From assembly GCA_003956705.1 (NCBI GenBank), contig QZCP01000041.1:1-64000 (forward strand): a DNA stretch of 64,000 nt, written 5' to 3'. The notes below the pieces were generated by a model. The model did not search any database and was not told the origin of the DNA. It saw nothing but the letters and a program-made list of their open reading frames with translations. The stretch is from Brevipalpus yothersi. Taxonomy: Eukaryota > Arthropoda > Arachnida > Trombidiformes > Tenuipalpidae. Shown piece by piece: positions 35,712 to 46,733 of the stretch (position 1 is its first letter; each line of letters starts with the position of its first letter). A program made the position numbers and the translations under genes.

Positions 35712-38141
35712 ATGGACACAGAGATTGCTATTAATGAGTTATCTGAAGAAGAAGAAGAAGAAGAAGAAGAGGAAGAAAAAGATATGGATGAAGTAAACAC
35801 AATTCAAGAAGTAACAAATGTAAGTGATGTGTGTCTGTTGATCGGTAGTGATCTAATGTGGATTCAATTTTTGAGTAATGTATTGTGATTATTGAACTAA
35901 CATATGGAATTTGTATGCACATAGGATATCGAAGAAAATGATGGACGAGATCCACGTGATATAATATCTTCATATGATGGAGAAAATCTTCTTGGAAGTG
36001 ATGATGGTGAGGAGGAAGATGACGATGATGATGAAAATGATGATGACAGAAGACATTCCCGTTTTGTGAGCGAAAGATTCACCTGTTCATCGAATAGTAA
36101 ATCGGACACCGATAATAGGAGACCAATTGACACCCAAGCGATTCCTGATTCGTTGGATTCTGTGGTGGTCAAAAATGAATTGCAAATCATGCATAAACCT
36201 TTGTCAAAAAGATACAAAAATCGTGATGATCGGATCATGAATAACATGAATAATGTTCGGATAAAGAAACCTTTCAATATAAGAGCTAATTTAAGACGAC
36301 TTTACGGTTCAAACAATCTTGCAACTATTCTTCAACAAGCAACATCATTGAATAGATTTTCAGCATCTATGACAATGAATTCTCCTCTTAATGTGAATAG
36401 ATTACCTAATCGAGGGCCTTTCAGCTCTACTATAACCGGGCAATATCCATTTATGGACACTAAAAACTTCAGTAATGGTCAAAATTTTCGACCACCTCGT
36501 TTTCCTCATGGTCCTCATCCGGGGGCCCATCAAACATCCTGTTTTACTGATGTTCCCCCATCAAATGGAACATTTCCTCGTGATCCCCTTATGGCATCTA
36601 CTATTGATCGAATGATGCGTTTACGAGACGGTACAGATGATGATCCTGAGATCATTGAGCCTGATTCAGCTGCCGCTGGTACACCATACGTTCAAAATCG
36701 AGCAGCTAATTGGGAATCAGGGCCTCGTATGCAAATGATTCAGCAAGTGCAGTCCATATCCAGTAATCAGCATCAATTCAATCGTTTTCATCCTCCCTCA
36801 TCTAATCTTGGCATTCGGCCTGGTCCTCAATTCATCGGTGAATTGAATCAGGCAGTGTTTGGTCCATCAGTCTCATCGATAACTGCGAGTTTTCCTCACT
36901 TGATGGTAGCTCAAAGATCTCCTTTCCTAAATGCGCCCACAACTGAATCTCCGCGACAAAGTATGCGGTCGAACGATTGTCAAATATTAAGAGCCCATTT
37001 TCCTAATTCTTTTGGAGCTCTAGTTAGGCATCAACCTCCACTGCGAACCAGACGGAATCACAGGAATCAAAGTTACGATCCAAATGATCCTATTTCGATA
37101 CTCATAGCCTCAAGAGGTGGAGATCTTGGTGAAAATTCGACTACCTCTTCGGATAGATCCTTCAACTCTTCTCATTCCAGACAGATTCTCTCTAATTCAA
37201 ACAATCGTGCTCTCAATAACAACAATAGTAACAATGCCACTTCAACCAATCTTATGGGTAGATATGATTTTTCGTGGCCTCATGCACCTAGTACAGCAAA
37301 TCAATCAAATATTAGAGCAATTCGAACTGTGAATGCGCCCTCTTTACCTAGAAATAGGTCAGTTAATTTTACTAGGAATCAAAAGCGATCACTACCTGAT
37401 GACACTCCTAATAATAATAGGACAGTGAAACAGATCGAGGTAGTGGATTTGGAGTCCACTAAAAAGTCCCAAGAGCCTGGGCAATCTAAAGAAGAGCAAA
37501 GTAATACCAAAGATACACCCATGATTGTTGATCTGGAAATTGACGAAGAATATATCAAAAAATTAGAGAATCAGAAAAAATTACGGGAAGAAATAATCCG
37601 TAAAAAAGAGGAGGGAAGACGGCAAAGGGTTGCAGCTCGAATGAAAAAGGATGAGCTTGATCATCCATCATTATCATCATTGTCAACAGTGAACACTTTG
37701 GACTTTACTCCCAATCCGATGCGAACTGTGATCGAAAGTGTTACAGAATCGGAAAAGCCATCAACTTCTTGTGATCCGTTGCTCAATAGACTTGAAACGG
37801 ATTCGCCAAAACCTTCAACCTCCAACGCTAACCCTGATTTAATTATTCTCGATGATGATAGCTCCAAAAATTCTAATACTAGTCCTAATTGTAGTGTAAC
37901 GAGTACCCAGGAGCCAAGAACATTGGAAATAACAGGTCTGGCACCTGAAACAACTAAAGCTACCATTTCGAAGCTCTGTCGAACTATTGGCCCCGTTGAG
38001 AGTTGTTCTATTGACACTTCGGACTCTCAACAGAAGGCAATTGTAACATTTGAATCATCCAAAGATGCGTACACTTTTCGAGATAAATATCAGAGGCATC
38101 TTGTAGATCTTTGTGTGATCCAGGTATCATTCCTAAGGTGA
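35712..38141 (+). CDS. RBM33: RBM33-like RNA-binding protein
   Basis: Two exons, 35712-35819 and 35925-38141, joined by a 105-bp intron (AAT|GTAAGT ... CATAG|GAT) in phase 0; 774 residues. The N-terminal part is strongly acidic, with a run of Glu coded by GAA/GAG and the motif ENLLGSDDGEEED. The long middle is Asn/Ser/Pro-rich and disordered. A charged coiled region (KKLENQKKLREEIIRKKEE) lies near residue 620. The C-terminus holds an RRM-like domain (LEITGLAPETTKATISKLC, IGPVESC, KAIVTF, YQRHLVDLCVIQVS). The acidic DLLGED-like start plus a terminal RRM ending in an HM/LIDL-like motif fits RBM33, which works in mRNA processing and export. The RRM is the strong evidence; RBM33 orthology is inferred. 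Confidence 0.7.
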
Positions 38142-38325
38142 TGATTTATCTTAATCATTAATTAACTTGATTCTGTTTCTCTCCTCTCTCTATCATCTTT
38201 TTCCTTTTTTCCTTCTCACACCCACTCACAATATATCTGTACTTGTTCATTACAAAAATTGTTTTTTGATCTAACAAAAATTACATCAAAGCCAATCATC
38301 TTAACCATCCACTCCTTCTCTCTTT
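38142..38325. other. 3' flank of the RBM33-like gene
   Basis: Pyrimidine-rich sequence leading directly into the Lar fragment. No other feature is seen. Confidence 0.4.
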
Positions 38326-38870
38326 CAATCACTGAAATACCAATCAGAAGTCTCTACAATCACGTTCAAATGTTAATGCAAATAGTTCCTGGGGACAATA
38401 TAACGGGAATGGAACTTGAATTCAAGAAGATTGCCTCAATGCGTACCCCACCGAATAAATTTATGAGTGCTAATCTGCCTTGTAACAAGTTCAAGAACAG
38501 ACTGATGAACATTTTACCTTATGAGACTAGTAGAGTTTGTCTTCAACCTCTTCGAGGTGTTGAAGGATCAGACTATATTAATGCCAGTTTCATCGATGGC
38601 TATCGGTATAAGAGCGCTTACTTAGCCACTCAGAGTCCAATGCCTGAAACAACTGATTATTTTATGGGAACATAACTCCAATATAATTGTGATGCTAAAC
38701 AAAGTAAAAGAGATGGGCAAGGAAAAATGTCATCACTATCGGCCTTTTCGAAGCCTATTTGAAATCTGTCTACTTTACGGTATTTGCACCAAAATTCAGG
38801 AATTGGATTCTCGGATCGTGTATCCATCCTCTTTTGCAATGTTGCAACTTCTAGTCATAAGGCAACAACC
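38326..38870 (+). pseudogene. Fragment of Lar (D2 start fused to 3' UTR)
   Basis: Positions 38,326 to about 38,745 match Lar 13,885-13,465 (start of the D2 phosphatase domain, EIPIRSLYNHVQML through MGREKCH-like). Then the sequence jumps to a match with the Lar 3' UTR (12,790-12,690). An 11-bp deletion after TTDDF shifts the frame. The opposite orientation, the internal deletion and the missing later exons make this a dead duplicate. Sequence remains close to the parent, so it is fairly young. Confidence 0.92.
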
Positions 38871-38873
38871 AAA

Positions 38874-38914
38874 ACTGTAACTTTGTTTCATTTATGAACT
38901 CGTGTATATATATA
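38874..38914 (+). promoter_or_regulatory. U6 copy 3 promoter
   Basis: The block resembling CTGTAAC..TTGTTTCA....ACTCG is present with changes, and the TATA element (38,905-38,914) is two bases longer than in copies 1 and 2. The block starts within a few bases of the end of the Lar fragment. Confidence 0.65.
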
Positions 38915-38938
38915 GTGACCTTACCTCCTTCATCTCTT

Positions 38939-39043
38939 GTCCCGTGTCGGCGGGAAATAAACCAAAATTGGTACAATACAGAGAAGATTAGCATGGCCCC
39001 TGTGCAAGGATGACGCGCAAAATCGTAGAGCGTTCCAAATTTT
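38939..39043 (+). ncRNA. U6: U6 snRNA variant or pseudogene, copy 3
   Basis: The full length is kept with a T-run at 39,040-39,048, but there are eight substitutions relative to copies 1 and 2. One breaks the last pair of the 5' stem (GGGAC to GGGAA), one is in the ACTAAA segment, two are in GGAACGATA, and others are in GCGCAAGG, GACACG and GTGAAG. The ACAGAGA box is intact. The changes in the most conserved part make a pseudogene more likely than a working variant. Confidence 0.85.
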
Positions 39044-39048
39044 TTTTT

Positions 39049-39694
39049 CAATTTCCATGAGAATATCGATATTAATATTTGAATTGGAAAATTCAAATAT
39101 GGTGATATAACATAATAACATATACACTTAACTTCTTAACTATCTTAACTATAGAATTTTTGTTATTTTGTCACCACCATGGTGAGTTTCATCGAACTTT
39201 ATATTGATTTTTCTCGGTACATTTCGTGATAGAAGAAAATTTTATAACCTAAGTGGCTTTTAGAATTATCATTGGAAAATTTTCAGAAAGTTTGATAGAC
39301 TCAGGTGTCATTGTCCATTCTTACCAAACACTAACCTCTAGCCAGCATCAATCAAGAACCGAGATCACATGAGGCCAAGCAAACTATTGTTATCAATGAT
39401 ACAACAAGATTATTAATTGAGAAGATAGAACCAGGTAGTAACAGTTTGATAACTGTACAATCAACTTGAGGTGGGGGAAACAAAACAAATGATTATGAAG
39501 TATTTACCGTAATCGAAAATATTTTTCACATATAAAAACATAGATAAAAATGCATAAACGCCCATGATTAACGATGTCCTCGAGCATTTCGTTTCTTTCC
39601 TTCCTCATGAACAATCTTCAATGATAGTTTGAAGCTCATTCTTTTGTTTCCTTGTTACTTTTTTCCTGTGATTATAAATATTTTTTGACAAAGA
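39049..39694. other. U6 flank repeat and lipase 5' flank
   Basis: About 39,060-39,215 is similar to 9377-9500 (the sequence after U6 copy 2, reaching the start of the transposase remnant): GAATATCGA.AT.AATATTTGA, ATAGAATTTTTGTTAT and GTGA.TTT.ATCG.ACTTT. The rest shows no gene and should include the lipase promoter. Confidence 0.6.
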
Positions 39695-40916
39695 ATGCTG
39701 TACCGGAACAGTATCATTCTATTTTCTTTGAGTTTTTTTCTTGTCGCATGTTCCGCGAGATATACTGATCCTGACCTCAATCGAAACCTCGAACAATTGA
39801 TACTCTCTCGTGGATTCAAGTGTGAAATTCATGAGGTGACCACCGATGATGGCTACATTCTGGGATATTATCGTATTGTAAATCCAGCCACGATTGAAAA
39901 CCCCGAACTTCGAAAAAGACCTGTCCTCATCCACCATGGACTACTCTCTTCGGGAACAGATTTCGTGATCAATTCGCCCGGAGGAGATTATGATCCATCT
40001 ATCCTCGATCAGATTGACAATGGTGTTGATGTTGATGCGAGAGGAAAATTTATCGAAATTAATGGAAACTTCTCAGGTACCAAGGAAGTGAGTAGTAACT
40101 TAGGTTTTGCTCTGGCCAATTTTGGTTACGATGTTTGGCTTGGAAATTCGCGCGGAAATACGTTTTCCAAAAAGCATACTCATTTAGATGTGAAAGGTGA
40201 GATTTTGATGAGATGAGTTGAGGAAAGTATACACGGTATGGGCTTAATTGCACGACAAAAGAGAGAATAATTTGGGAGTGTCCGAATTTTCAATTTCTTT
40301 TTTGTCAAAATTTAGACAAGAAATTTTGGAAGTTCTCAACTGATGATATGATTGCATATGATCTTCCGGCAGCCATCGACTATATTCTAAAAACATCAGG
40401 AAAAGGTAATTTTGGATTATTTTCCAGATCTAACATCTGATATTCAAAAATCAACTCGTTTCTTATCATAATTTGCTTTCTAATATTCAGATAATCTTGC
40501 CTATGTCGGACACTCTCAAGGCTCACTGATAATGTTTGGACTATTAGCAACAAGACCAGAGTATACTGAGAAAATTAAGCCATTCATAGCTTTTGGTCCA
40601 GTTGCTGCATTTGTAGAAATGAAAGGTCTTGGTGGCTTTATAACTAAGATGCCGATAATTACTGAAATTCTTAAGCACATGGAGGGCCAATTCTTACCCG
40701 CAAGTTCGGTTCTCAAAGCAATTGCAAAGGCTATTTGTTCTTCACCTATCAAATCTATTTGTACAAATCTAATTTTCCTGATTGGTGGCTACGATCCCCC
40801 ACAAATGAATGTCACTCGTGAACCAGTCTACATGACTCATGCACCCTCAGGTACATCTTGGAAAAATATGCATCATTACTCACAAATGGTAAATTCTTCA
40901 CCGAACTGTTGTGTGT

Positions 40917-40982
<66 letters not shown>

Positions 40983-41431
40983 CCTGGAATTTCGCTATCA
41001 ACCCTTTAGTGATTATTCAACTGTTATCTTTGAACTTATCTACTAGGTTAAAGCGAGACAATGGCAAATGTTTGACTATGGAGTATTTGAAAATGAACTC
41101 CGTTACGGAACACCTTATCCACCAAAATATAACCTCGAATCAATCAGATCAAAATACATAGCTCTCATGTATGGAGAGAACGATTTGATCGCAACGCCCA
41201 ACAATGTGGCCGCCATCAAAAGTCATCTCACAGGTGAGATAATGTTGAACTAATACTAACTATAGCTAATGATATTTGTTCTTCAAATTTACGATTGGAT
41301 CAGTTCCACTGCTCGATGATTACTTGGTACCATTTCCACAATGGAATCATGTTGATTTTATGTGGGGAATGGAAGCTGGAAAGTATGTGAACTCTCGAGT
41401 GATCGACAATATCAAAATATTCGACACATAG
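39695..41431 (+). CDS. Acid lipase (lysosomal/gastric lipase family)
   Basis: Five exons: 39695-40196, 40316-40405, 40491-40888, 41047-41233, 41304-41431, all in frame, 434 residues. A signal peptide (FSLSFFLVACSA) directs it out of the cell or to lysosomes. The AB-hydrolase lipase entry motif (GFKCEIHEVTTDDGYILGYYR) and HHGLLSSG oxyanion region are present. The catalytic triad is complete: Ser206 in GHSQG, Asp in YGENDLIATP and His in PQWNHVDF. Expected substrates are neutral lipid esters. The third intron (40,889-41,046) contains a long GA tract, and part of this gene is duplicated in inverted orientation at 10.2-10.96 kb. The gene looks intact. Confidence 0.95.
40920..40979. repeat. (GA)n microsatellite in lipase intron 3
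   Basis: About 60 bp of GA. It marks the exact limit of the lipase segment copied to 10.2 kb. Confidence 0.95.
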
Positions 41432-43230
41432 AGGTACTCCAAGATCGAATATTGTCTTGCAATTTTTCATCGATTCAATTTTGAGCAACAATTTTTTTAA
41501 CCGAGACTTCCTGAGAATACTCCAATATTTTGATAAAATTTCAAGATCAATGGTCTACAGTTGAGTAATAAGTAGAAGACCCTGAGAGGAAATTATCTAC
41601 ATTTCATATCGGGATGATTGTCTTGATTACTTTTTCTCTTTTAAATAAAATTCCAAGAATTTTAAACCATATCACTGTCTCTAAAATTTTCCTCTACTGA
41701 CTCAAATAAATTCCCTCATACTTTTCAAAGAAGTATCGAGGAGATTTGAAAGATGTCTCCGAAATCTCTTGTCCATGGCATAAGATTTCTCAACAGAAAA
41801 ATTACACTGATGAAATGCAGTAGGGCATTTATCAATCCCTTTGTGAGAATTCAAATTGCATCACTAAAACTGTATCAATAGATCATTTTTATCACTAGAA
41901 CACCAGATATCTTGAAAATTTTGATTATCAGGTATCAAAGAGTAAAAAATCTATAGATATGTATTATCTGTGTCACAATCATGACCAAAAGTGCAATCAA
42001 AGCAGTATGAGTGCTAAAGTCGAAATATTTCTGTAACTTTTCATTGCATCATTTAAGCTTGAATCTGGTTTCTCGAAGCAAGCGTGAACTTTCTATCGTT
42101 CATTTTTTTCTCAGAGACTTTTCTGAATAGATTCTGAACTTAATCATACTATTCTGAAGGAGTTATTCATCAAAGGATCATTTCCAAGCACACTAATTAG
42201 ACGATTGGTTTCCTTTAACCGATTTTAGGGCTATTAAATCACTATTCAGGGCGTTATGGATATCAATTGTTGTGCGTGAAATCTTGTTGACCGTCCAAGT
42301 GGACAGAATGACCAGTCAATCCTTTGACATTTCTCTGTGTATTGATCCGCTGCTTAAAGACTGAAGTGTCCTGATTCATGGTGTTAATTGATCAATGACA
42401 CTATTTGAACCGGAAAACAAATATGATCATTACTTGGAAGACCTCGAAGTGACCATTAATTCTCAGCTGGACACCTGACTTGAGTTCCTCTTTCAAATAG
42501 TGAAAGAGGAAATAAAGGCTGATGATCATCTGATAGTAAATAATTCACAGGAGATGAGAGCAATAAAGATGAATAATCCGTAACTAATTCGAATTTTACT
42601 ACTCAAAAATGTTTGATGTAAACCTTCTACTTTTTCTCTCGACATCAAGCTGATCCGAGAATCAGGTTCAATGTCAAATTTCCGAAGAAAAAACATTTTT
42701 CACTAAATTTTATCGATTGCATAATTTTAAAGATTTCTGTTTAAATAATGAAAATAAAAGGAATACTGATATTTTTCAAGAAAATTTGTAAGCATATATA
42801 AAGCTTTCATGATGAAAAATTTTGGCAGTTATATTTCTCGTGAATATTCAGCTCAATAGCTGAATGTGATTGAATGAAGAAAAAAGGCGCGAAAAGTGTC
42901 CAACTTTCGTTTTGCTGGTGTCACTTGTGTTTTTTTTTCGATTTCCACATTTAGATTGATGTTTTTTTTGTATTCTAAAGGGAAAAAATTGAATATCTTG
43001 CTCTCTCGATATCTTGAATGAAATTCAATTGGATTGATGAAAAACCTTCCTTCGTCAAGATTTATCGTCTCTCAGAGGTGTGGAGGCTGGATGGAGGTAG
43101 ATCATGAACTTTCACAAGCACTGGAATTTCGATGTTCTGGTCCATGGACACTATGATGAGATATTGAAACTACATGTTGTGATGATATTGATTTGAACAA
43201 TTCTTTCCACAGAACGAAATGGGTTACATT
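41432..43230. other. Intergenic, no feature recognised
   Basis: About 1.8 kb of AT-rich DNA between the lipase and the Cys-rich membrane protein gene. No open frame over 60 codons looks coding and no RNA gene is recognised. Confidence 0.5.
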
Positions 43231-43893
43231 TTAAATTTCGCCCTCCTTGACCATTGATTCGTTTGTTTGCTGTTGTTGACGACGTCTGAGGCAACATCGA
43301 CGAATTAGCATACCTCCACCGACACAAAGTCCGATGATCAAAATGAATAGCATTATGAGGAACCACAAAGGCAACAATAGATGGAAATGCCAATCACAAT
43401 TGTATTTATCCGGAAAACTTGTACATTCACTGGTTGCGATGACCATTTGATCGAAATGTAGAAACCTTCGAGCTTCACGAAGCTGGGTTTCATTACAATT
43501 TCGCGATAATTCATTTTCGAAACAATTCCACAGATACCATTTTAGGCAACACCGATGAGCTATGTCATTACCCTCGCCCATTCGATCCCGAATTCGGCGT
43601 TCACAGCCAGCCAGAGGAATACTCGCTCGAATGGCACATCCATTAAGAAGAGAATGTGGTGTTTCCGCTGATGAAAAGGTCAAAATAATAAAAAAAATCA
43701 AGAATAAAATTTCGTTCCAAAACACACAAAACAACAGCAACAACCAAACGATGAACAAATAGTTTGAAAAATCCTCGAGATCCTCTTCAAAAATTGATTA
43801 TAGCTTACCCGTTGAAACGAAACAACTTTGGAGTATGAAAGTGAGAAAAATTGTGATCATCACGATACTTTGAACACTTTTGAACAATTCCAT
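43231..43893 (-). CDS. Cys-rich single-pass membrane protein, function unknown
   Basis: Two exons (minus), 43893-43809 and 43667-43231, rejoin an Ala codon across a 141-bp intron; 173 residues. The first exon is a signal peptide (ITIFLTFILQSCFVST). The short ectodomain (about 30-120) has around eleven cysteines in a pattern C..C...CC...C...C...C..C (RCCLKWYLWNCFENEL, SRNCNE, SECTSF, KYNCDW). A membrane segment follows (LLLPLWFLIMLFILIIGLCVGGG), then a basic, Gln-rich tail (RRCCLRRRQQQQ). This is a receptor-like or surface-protein layout, but I recognise no named family. Confidence 0.75.
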
Positions 43894-46374
43894 TGGCAAT
43901 ATATCTTCTCTCTCACAGCAACAATAGAAAATCGAAGACGAGGAGAAGAAGTCGAAGAAGAGTCAAGATCCACACCCTTCAAGAGGATGAGGAGAGAGAA
44001 GAAGAGTGAACAGCACCAACAATTCTCACAAGATCAGTGAAGAGGAAAAAAATTCCTAAAAGATGATGATAAACGTTCAAACAGAATCTCAACTCGACTT
44101 GATTCTTCCAACATAACGGTTCTTTCTCTTTCTCTCTTTCTCTCTATCTATCTACTCTGTTTGGAGAGTAGCGCGCGTCACCATGAGGCCAATAGAGTAC
44201 GCGCGTCGCTCATTCATTATATTAAGGCAACCTCGAATGAATTACGGTTGAATCAATTTTCATCAGAAAATTAGACCTGAATTCTCACTTTGCGCGCGAT
44301 ATGTATGTGAATGTGCTATACTGCTTGTACTGTTTGTCACTTTCTGAAAAAATTGACTTCACTTGAAAATTTTTTATTACACACAAAAAATAGTGAGTAC
44401 TTTCTCTCTCTTATCACATCTAGCATGAGTTAGTAAATGAATCATGTATCTCATATTCATCGTTGCCTAACACGCAAATTAACCCTTGGCCTACTAAAAC
44501 ACCGGATTTATTTGAGTTGATGTTGTTGTTGTTGCTGCTGCTGCTGTGAATTAGTTGAGGAATCGTTTACTTGATTTACATGTACTGTCAAAAGAGGCAC
44601 ATTTTAAATTGTATACTCTGAGGGAGAGAGGAAAAGGAGAAAACTTCTTTGTCAACTTTTTCCATCAAAAATAAGGCAACCGATTCACTATATGTATATG
44701 CCAGCATCATCATCATTTTCGATCGATTGTAGCCTAAAAATTTCGATTAGTCTCGGTAAGCATAACTTGCCATTCATTTTTGATAGTGAATTAGCGACAT
44801 GTATACTCACTTGCAAAATGTTTGCAATTTTGTTGAAAATGAATACATTAGAGGGTGATCAACACTAACACCGTTAACTACACTGTAGTTACGTAAAAGT
44901 TTCACTTTAGTTTGATCGGATCTACAAACCGATTTTGGCCCTTAATGTAAATTGGATTAATTTTAGCGTAAAATCAAGGATCAAGTTGACAATTAATAAC
45001 TACCCCTTATTCAGTTAACTCGACTCAACACAAACCCGAAAATAATTCAACCCAATCATTCTCCCTACTGGACTCGACATTTTGAGCTGATTCCAGAGAT
45101 TTCTTCCCCTCCTATCGTTTAGAAAGTCATCAATCTTGTGGGATGATCATGTAGAAATATTTTTTTCCTTTGATGATCGGTTTGTTAAAAATTCGTGTGT
45201 GTGAAAATCATATCGCTCGTTAATGAAATTGAATAGTTGATCTACTCTTGACTCTTGATCATCTTGATCATGTTGTTATCTCGCCCCCCTAACAACCGAT
45301 ACACGAGTTTAGAACTTTTTCTGATTATTGAATGCTGATATTCACTGTTCGTTTATATATGATGCCTGCGTTATAATTATTTTTTGAAATGATGAGCAAA
45401 TTCTGAGCCATATCCTCTGGCATATCGAAGCTGGTTTTCAAGGGACATTCCTGTGGGTGAAGAATAGCCCCGAGATAGCTACTCATGTTGACTTTTCTCG
45501 TGTTTTTCTATCTGGTCAACTGATCATTATTGGTCAATGTTTTGGTATCATTTAGTTTTCAACTAATGGACTTTTAGGTGGTCCAGAAGAGTTCTTACGG
45601 TCACTATCTCACTGTTTTATACTGAAATTCAATGAATATTTTCGTTTATGAGTGAAAAAACATTGACAGATATAAAAAGTCTAAAAAATAGCTTATCTAA
45701 ATATAGAGAGATAGTTTTTACCGAAATGGCACCACAAAGCTAGCTTTCATTAAAATGTCGGAACTTGTTTCTTTAGGAAAGGAATTTTTTCATAGTGAAA
45801 ACAATCAATTGATTATTTTGAACAATAAAATTTGACATTGATGATGATTTGTGTTTTGAACACCGCGGATGCTCTGCTTATTTTTCTTCGACAAGATTTT
45901 TATGATATCAGAGGAGGTGTCACGCAACATGGAGTCTTTATCATATCAATTAATAATAAGCACAGCTCAAGGGGATAGAATTAGCGAGTATAAGTCTAGA
46001 ATAAGTTCTCATTAGAAATATGAATGAACAACTCCCGAAACAGAGCTATCAAAATGACTGGAGGCAATTGACGAAGTCTAAAAACTAGCCATGCGATGTG
46101 TAAATCACTAGTTAGGTGTATTAAATTACTGTTTTCCTCTCAATTCTCTCGGAATTTCTTCAAGTTACATTAAAAAATTTTGCGGTACTTTATCTTCTTC
46201 AACCTTGTCGATCCGCAAAAGCTGGAATAGTTGGAATAGCTACCAAGAATTTACTTTTGGGTAAGCCTTTGGAAAAATTTACCTATTTGAAATAATATCA
46301 GTACAAAATTTAGATAGGACCATAGAGGAAAAAACGTCCATTGGTTTTTACCCGCAAGCAGTTAGAACCAATGT

Positions 46375-46380
<6 letters not shown>
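43894..46380. other. Intergenic, about 2.5 kb without a gene
   Basis: This stretch contains GAGGAGAAG-rich sequence near 43,940-44,040, CTTTCTCTC runs at about 44,120-44,150, a GCGCGC-containing patch at 44,168-44,210 and 44,292-44,300, and a short TTG/CTG triplet run at about 44,520-44,545. I see no coding exon or RNA gene. Confidence 0.5.

Positions 46381-46437
<57 letters not shown>
46381..46437. repeat. (CT)n microsatellite
   Basis: About 57 bp of pure CT, upstream of the ABC transporter gene. Confidence 0.95.
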
Positions 46438-46439
<2 letters not shown>

Positions 46440-46733
46440 GGAATAGCATCACCGAACCAATCTCCTTGAGAGATCCCATGAGTGAGCTGAGAATAAGAGA
46501 GAAGATAAAAGTGGAAAATATTCATGAATCAAGTGATACTTCTCTCCACGCGTCTTCATCATTCCATGATAATACTTCCATGGATCAAGCGTGTCCAGTT
46601 TTTTCTTTTCGCAGTAAGCAATCCAGTTTGCCATCGTGAAAAAGCTGTGAAAGTTATCGTTATCATCGATAAATCAAATATCTAGAAGCAAACTTGATTT
46701 TGCGTTCTCATGTCCTTCCATTAATCAGCAACG
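46438..46733. other. ABC transporter 5' flank
   Basis: No gene recognised. It presumably holds the promoter of the ABC transporter. Confidence 0.4.

Noticed and set aside
40858..41046. Read-through of the lipase into a run of Glu-Arg
   Set aside because: The run is the translated GA tract of intron 3. Splicing from 40,888 to 41,047 keeps the lipase frame and joins conserved sequence.
43977..46733. Search for tRNA or other small RNA genes in the large gene-poor gap
   Set aside because: No cloverleaf with A and B boxes was recognised by eye. A covariance-model scan would be needed to exclude them.
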